Source: Nocardia grenadensis NBRC 108939
Lineage (GTDB): Bacteria > Actinomycetota > Actinomycetes > Mycobacteriales > Mycobacteriaceae
Length of the DNA: 64,000 nt
Assembly: GCF_001613445.1 (NCBI RefSeq)
Contig: NZ_BDCJ01000002.1
Span: 62,001-126,000, forward strand
Direction of reading: 5' to 3'
In this document: in pieces, positions 63,482 through 64,000 of the stretch
Layout: the number at the start of each line of letters is the position of its first letter
Numbering within the stretch: position 1 is the stretch's first letter
The notes under the pieces: model-generated
Database searches by the model: none
The model's input: only the letters and a program-made list of their open reading frames with translations
What the model was told of the DNA's origin: nothing
Position numbers and translations under genes: made by a program

Positions 63482-63928
63482 ATGGCCACGCCTATCCACC
63501 CGATGCTCCGGTTCGAAACGATCATCGGCCGGTGGAAGACGTCCGGTGTCGTCCTCGATGAGCAAGGTCGGCAGACAGTGAAAATCGAGGGCACAGACGA
63601 ATACGAGTGGATGACCGGAGGCCGATGGATCCTGCACCGCGTCGACGTAATGATGGGTGGCGAGCACATTCAGGCACTCGAACTGATCGGCGACCACGAC
63701 CCGGAGGCCGACACCTACGCGATGCGGGCCTTCGACGCCTCCGGTTCGTACAGCACTATGACGGCACGCCCGAACGCCGACGGGTCCTGGCTCTTCGATG
63801 GAGAAGGAATGCGCAGCACCCTCCGGCCATCCGAAGACGGATCGTCGATGTCCGCGCTGTGGGAACGTGACCCCGGCACCGGCATATGGATCCCATGGAT
63901 GCGCATGGACTTCTCCGCCATCGAATGA
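63482..63928 (+). CDS. DUF1579-like small beta-barrel protein
   Basis: Protein of 148 residues that resembles the DUF1579 group: LRFETIIGRWKTSGVVLDEQ, TDEYEWMTGGRWILHRVDVM, ELIGDHDPEADTYAMRAFDA and a final WIPWMRMDFS. The repeated W and D/G turns suggest an all-beta, lipocalin-like fold binding a small molecule. There is no signal peptide. GC content is lower than neighbours in places (many AT-ending codons near the start), so recent acquisition is possible. Function unknown. Confidence 0.7.
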   Translation: MATPIHPMLRFETIIGRWKTSGVVLDEQGRQTVKIEGTDEYEWMTGGRWILHRVDVMMGGEHIQALELIGDHDPEADTYAMRAFDASGSYSTMTARPNADGSWLFDGEGMRSTLRPSEDGSSMSALWERDPGTGIWIPWMRMDFSAIE

Positions 63929-64000
63929 TCCGCATACGGGCCGCCACCACACCGGAAACCTGTTCTTCGCCCGACCTGGAGTTGGGCAGGCCCGTCGGGC
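63929..64000. other. Window edge, nothing recognised
   Basis: The last 72 bases contain no complete or clearly partial gene; an imperfect repeat (GCCCGAC...GTCGGGC, 63969-64000) could be half of a terminator. Confidence 0.3.

Overview
The window is a high-GC actinobacterial chromosome segment, most consistent with Nocardia or a close mycolic-acid relative. The clues are inhA and mabA-type fabG1, malate synthase G, a WhiB protein, an acn/acnR pair, a KstR-like site, an IdeR-like iron box, and gene order shared with Mycobacterium tuberculosis. The genus is inferred from these features, not proven. Two gene blocks that are about 0.4 Mb apart in M. tuberculosis are joined here. About 1-26.2 kb follows the Rv1832-Rv1847 order (gcvP, glcB, CorC-like pair, guaB1, BlaR/BlaI-like, PaaI-type thioesterase). 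About 27.3-61 kb follows the Rv1473-Rv1496 order (ABC-F, small HTH protein, acnR, acn, Rv1476-like, moxR, DUF58, VWA, fabG1, inhA, hemH, NfeD, SPFH, TVP38, mutA, mutB, meaB).

Region by region. 1-5.6 kb: 3' end of gcvP, a dctA-type transporter facing a decayed sensor-kinase gene, a VWA lipoprotein-like gene, and a WhiB/HNH operon with a possible 54-codon leader gene. 5.9-12.1 kb: glcB, a flavodoxin-fold quinone reductase, a solitary hypX, an MHYT membrane sensor, and a 33-codon gene with its own promoter and a 15-bp terminator stem. 12.4-17.7 kb: a CASTOR/POLLUX-like channel, a frameshifted small gene upstream of a metal-type MerR gene, a DUF3592 protein, a methyltransferase and a conserved hypothetical. 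17.7-26.2 kb: two CorC-like proteins, guaB1, a DEAD-box helicase, an M56 peptidase with its BlaI repressor, an iron-box-controlled unknown gene, and a compact promoter/iron-box/terminator unit that looks like a MrsI-type iron-responsive small RNA.

26.3-33 kb is the accessory stretch: an SDR, ABC-F, a small HTH protein, an ATP-grasp ligase next to a possible peptide substrate (graspetide-like), a thioesterase, and a divergent cupin/MarR pair around a 17-bp perfect inverted repeat. 33-43.5 kb holds acnR and acn (with a match to the known AcnR operator upstream of acn), the moxR/DUF58/VWA operon ended by a 15-bp hairpin, and the mycolate genes fabG1-inhA followed by hemH. 43.5-49.6 kb: a protein resembling an EF-G G-domain without GTP-binding motifs, a DUF35/thiolase pair behind two KstR-like boxes, DUF3097, and NfeD/SPFH. 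49.7-54.6 kb: a frameshifted solute-binding protein gene, a fused double permease and a membrane TPR-like protein. 55.9-61 kb: the methylmalonyl-CoA mutase operon. 61-64 kb: a TetR regulator with a FAD monooxygenase, and a DUF1579-like protein.

Metabolically the window is rich in two-carbon and propionyl-CoA metabolism (glcB, acn, mutAB-meaB, gcvP, DUF35/thiolase), iron and heme (IdeR-like boxes, candidate small RNA, acn, hemH) and mycolate synthesis. No tRNA, rRNA, CRISPR array, insertion sequence or prophage gene was recognised.
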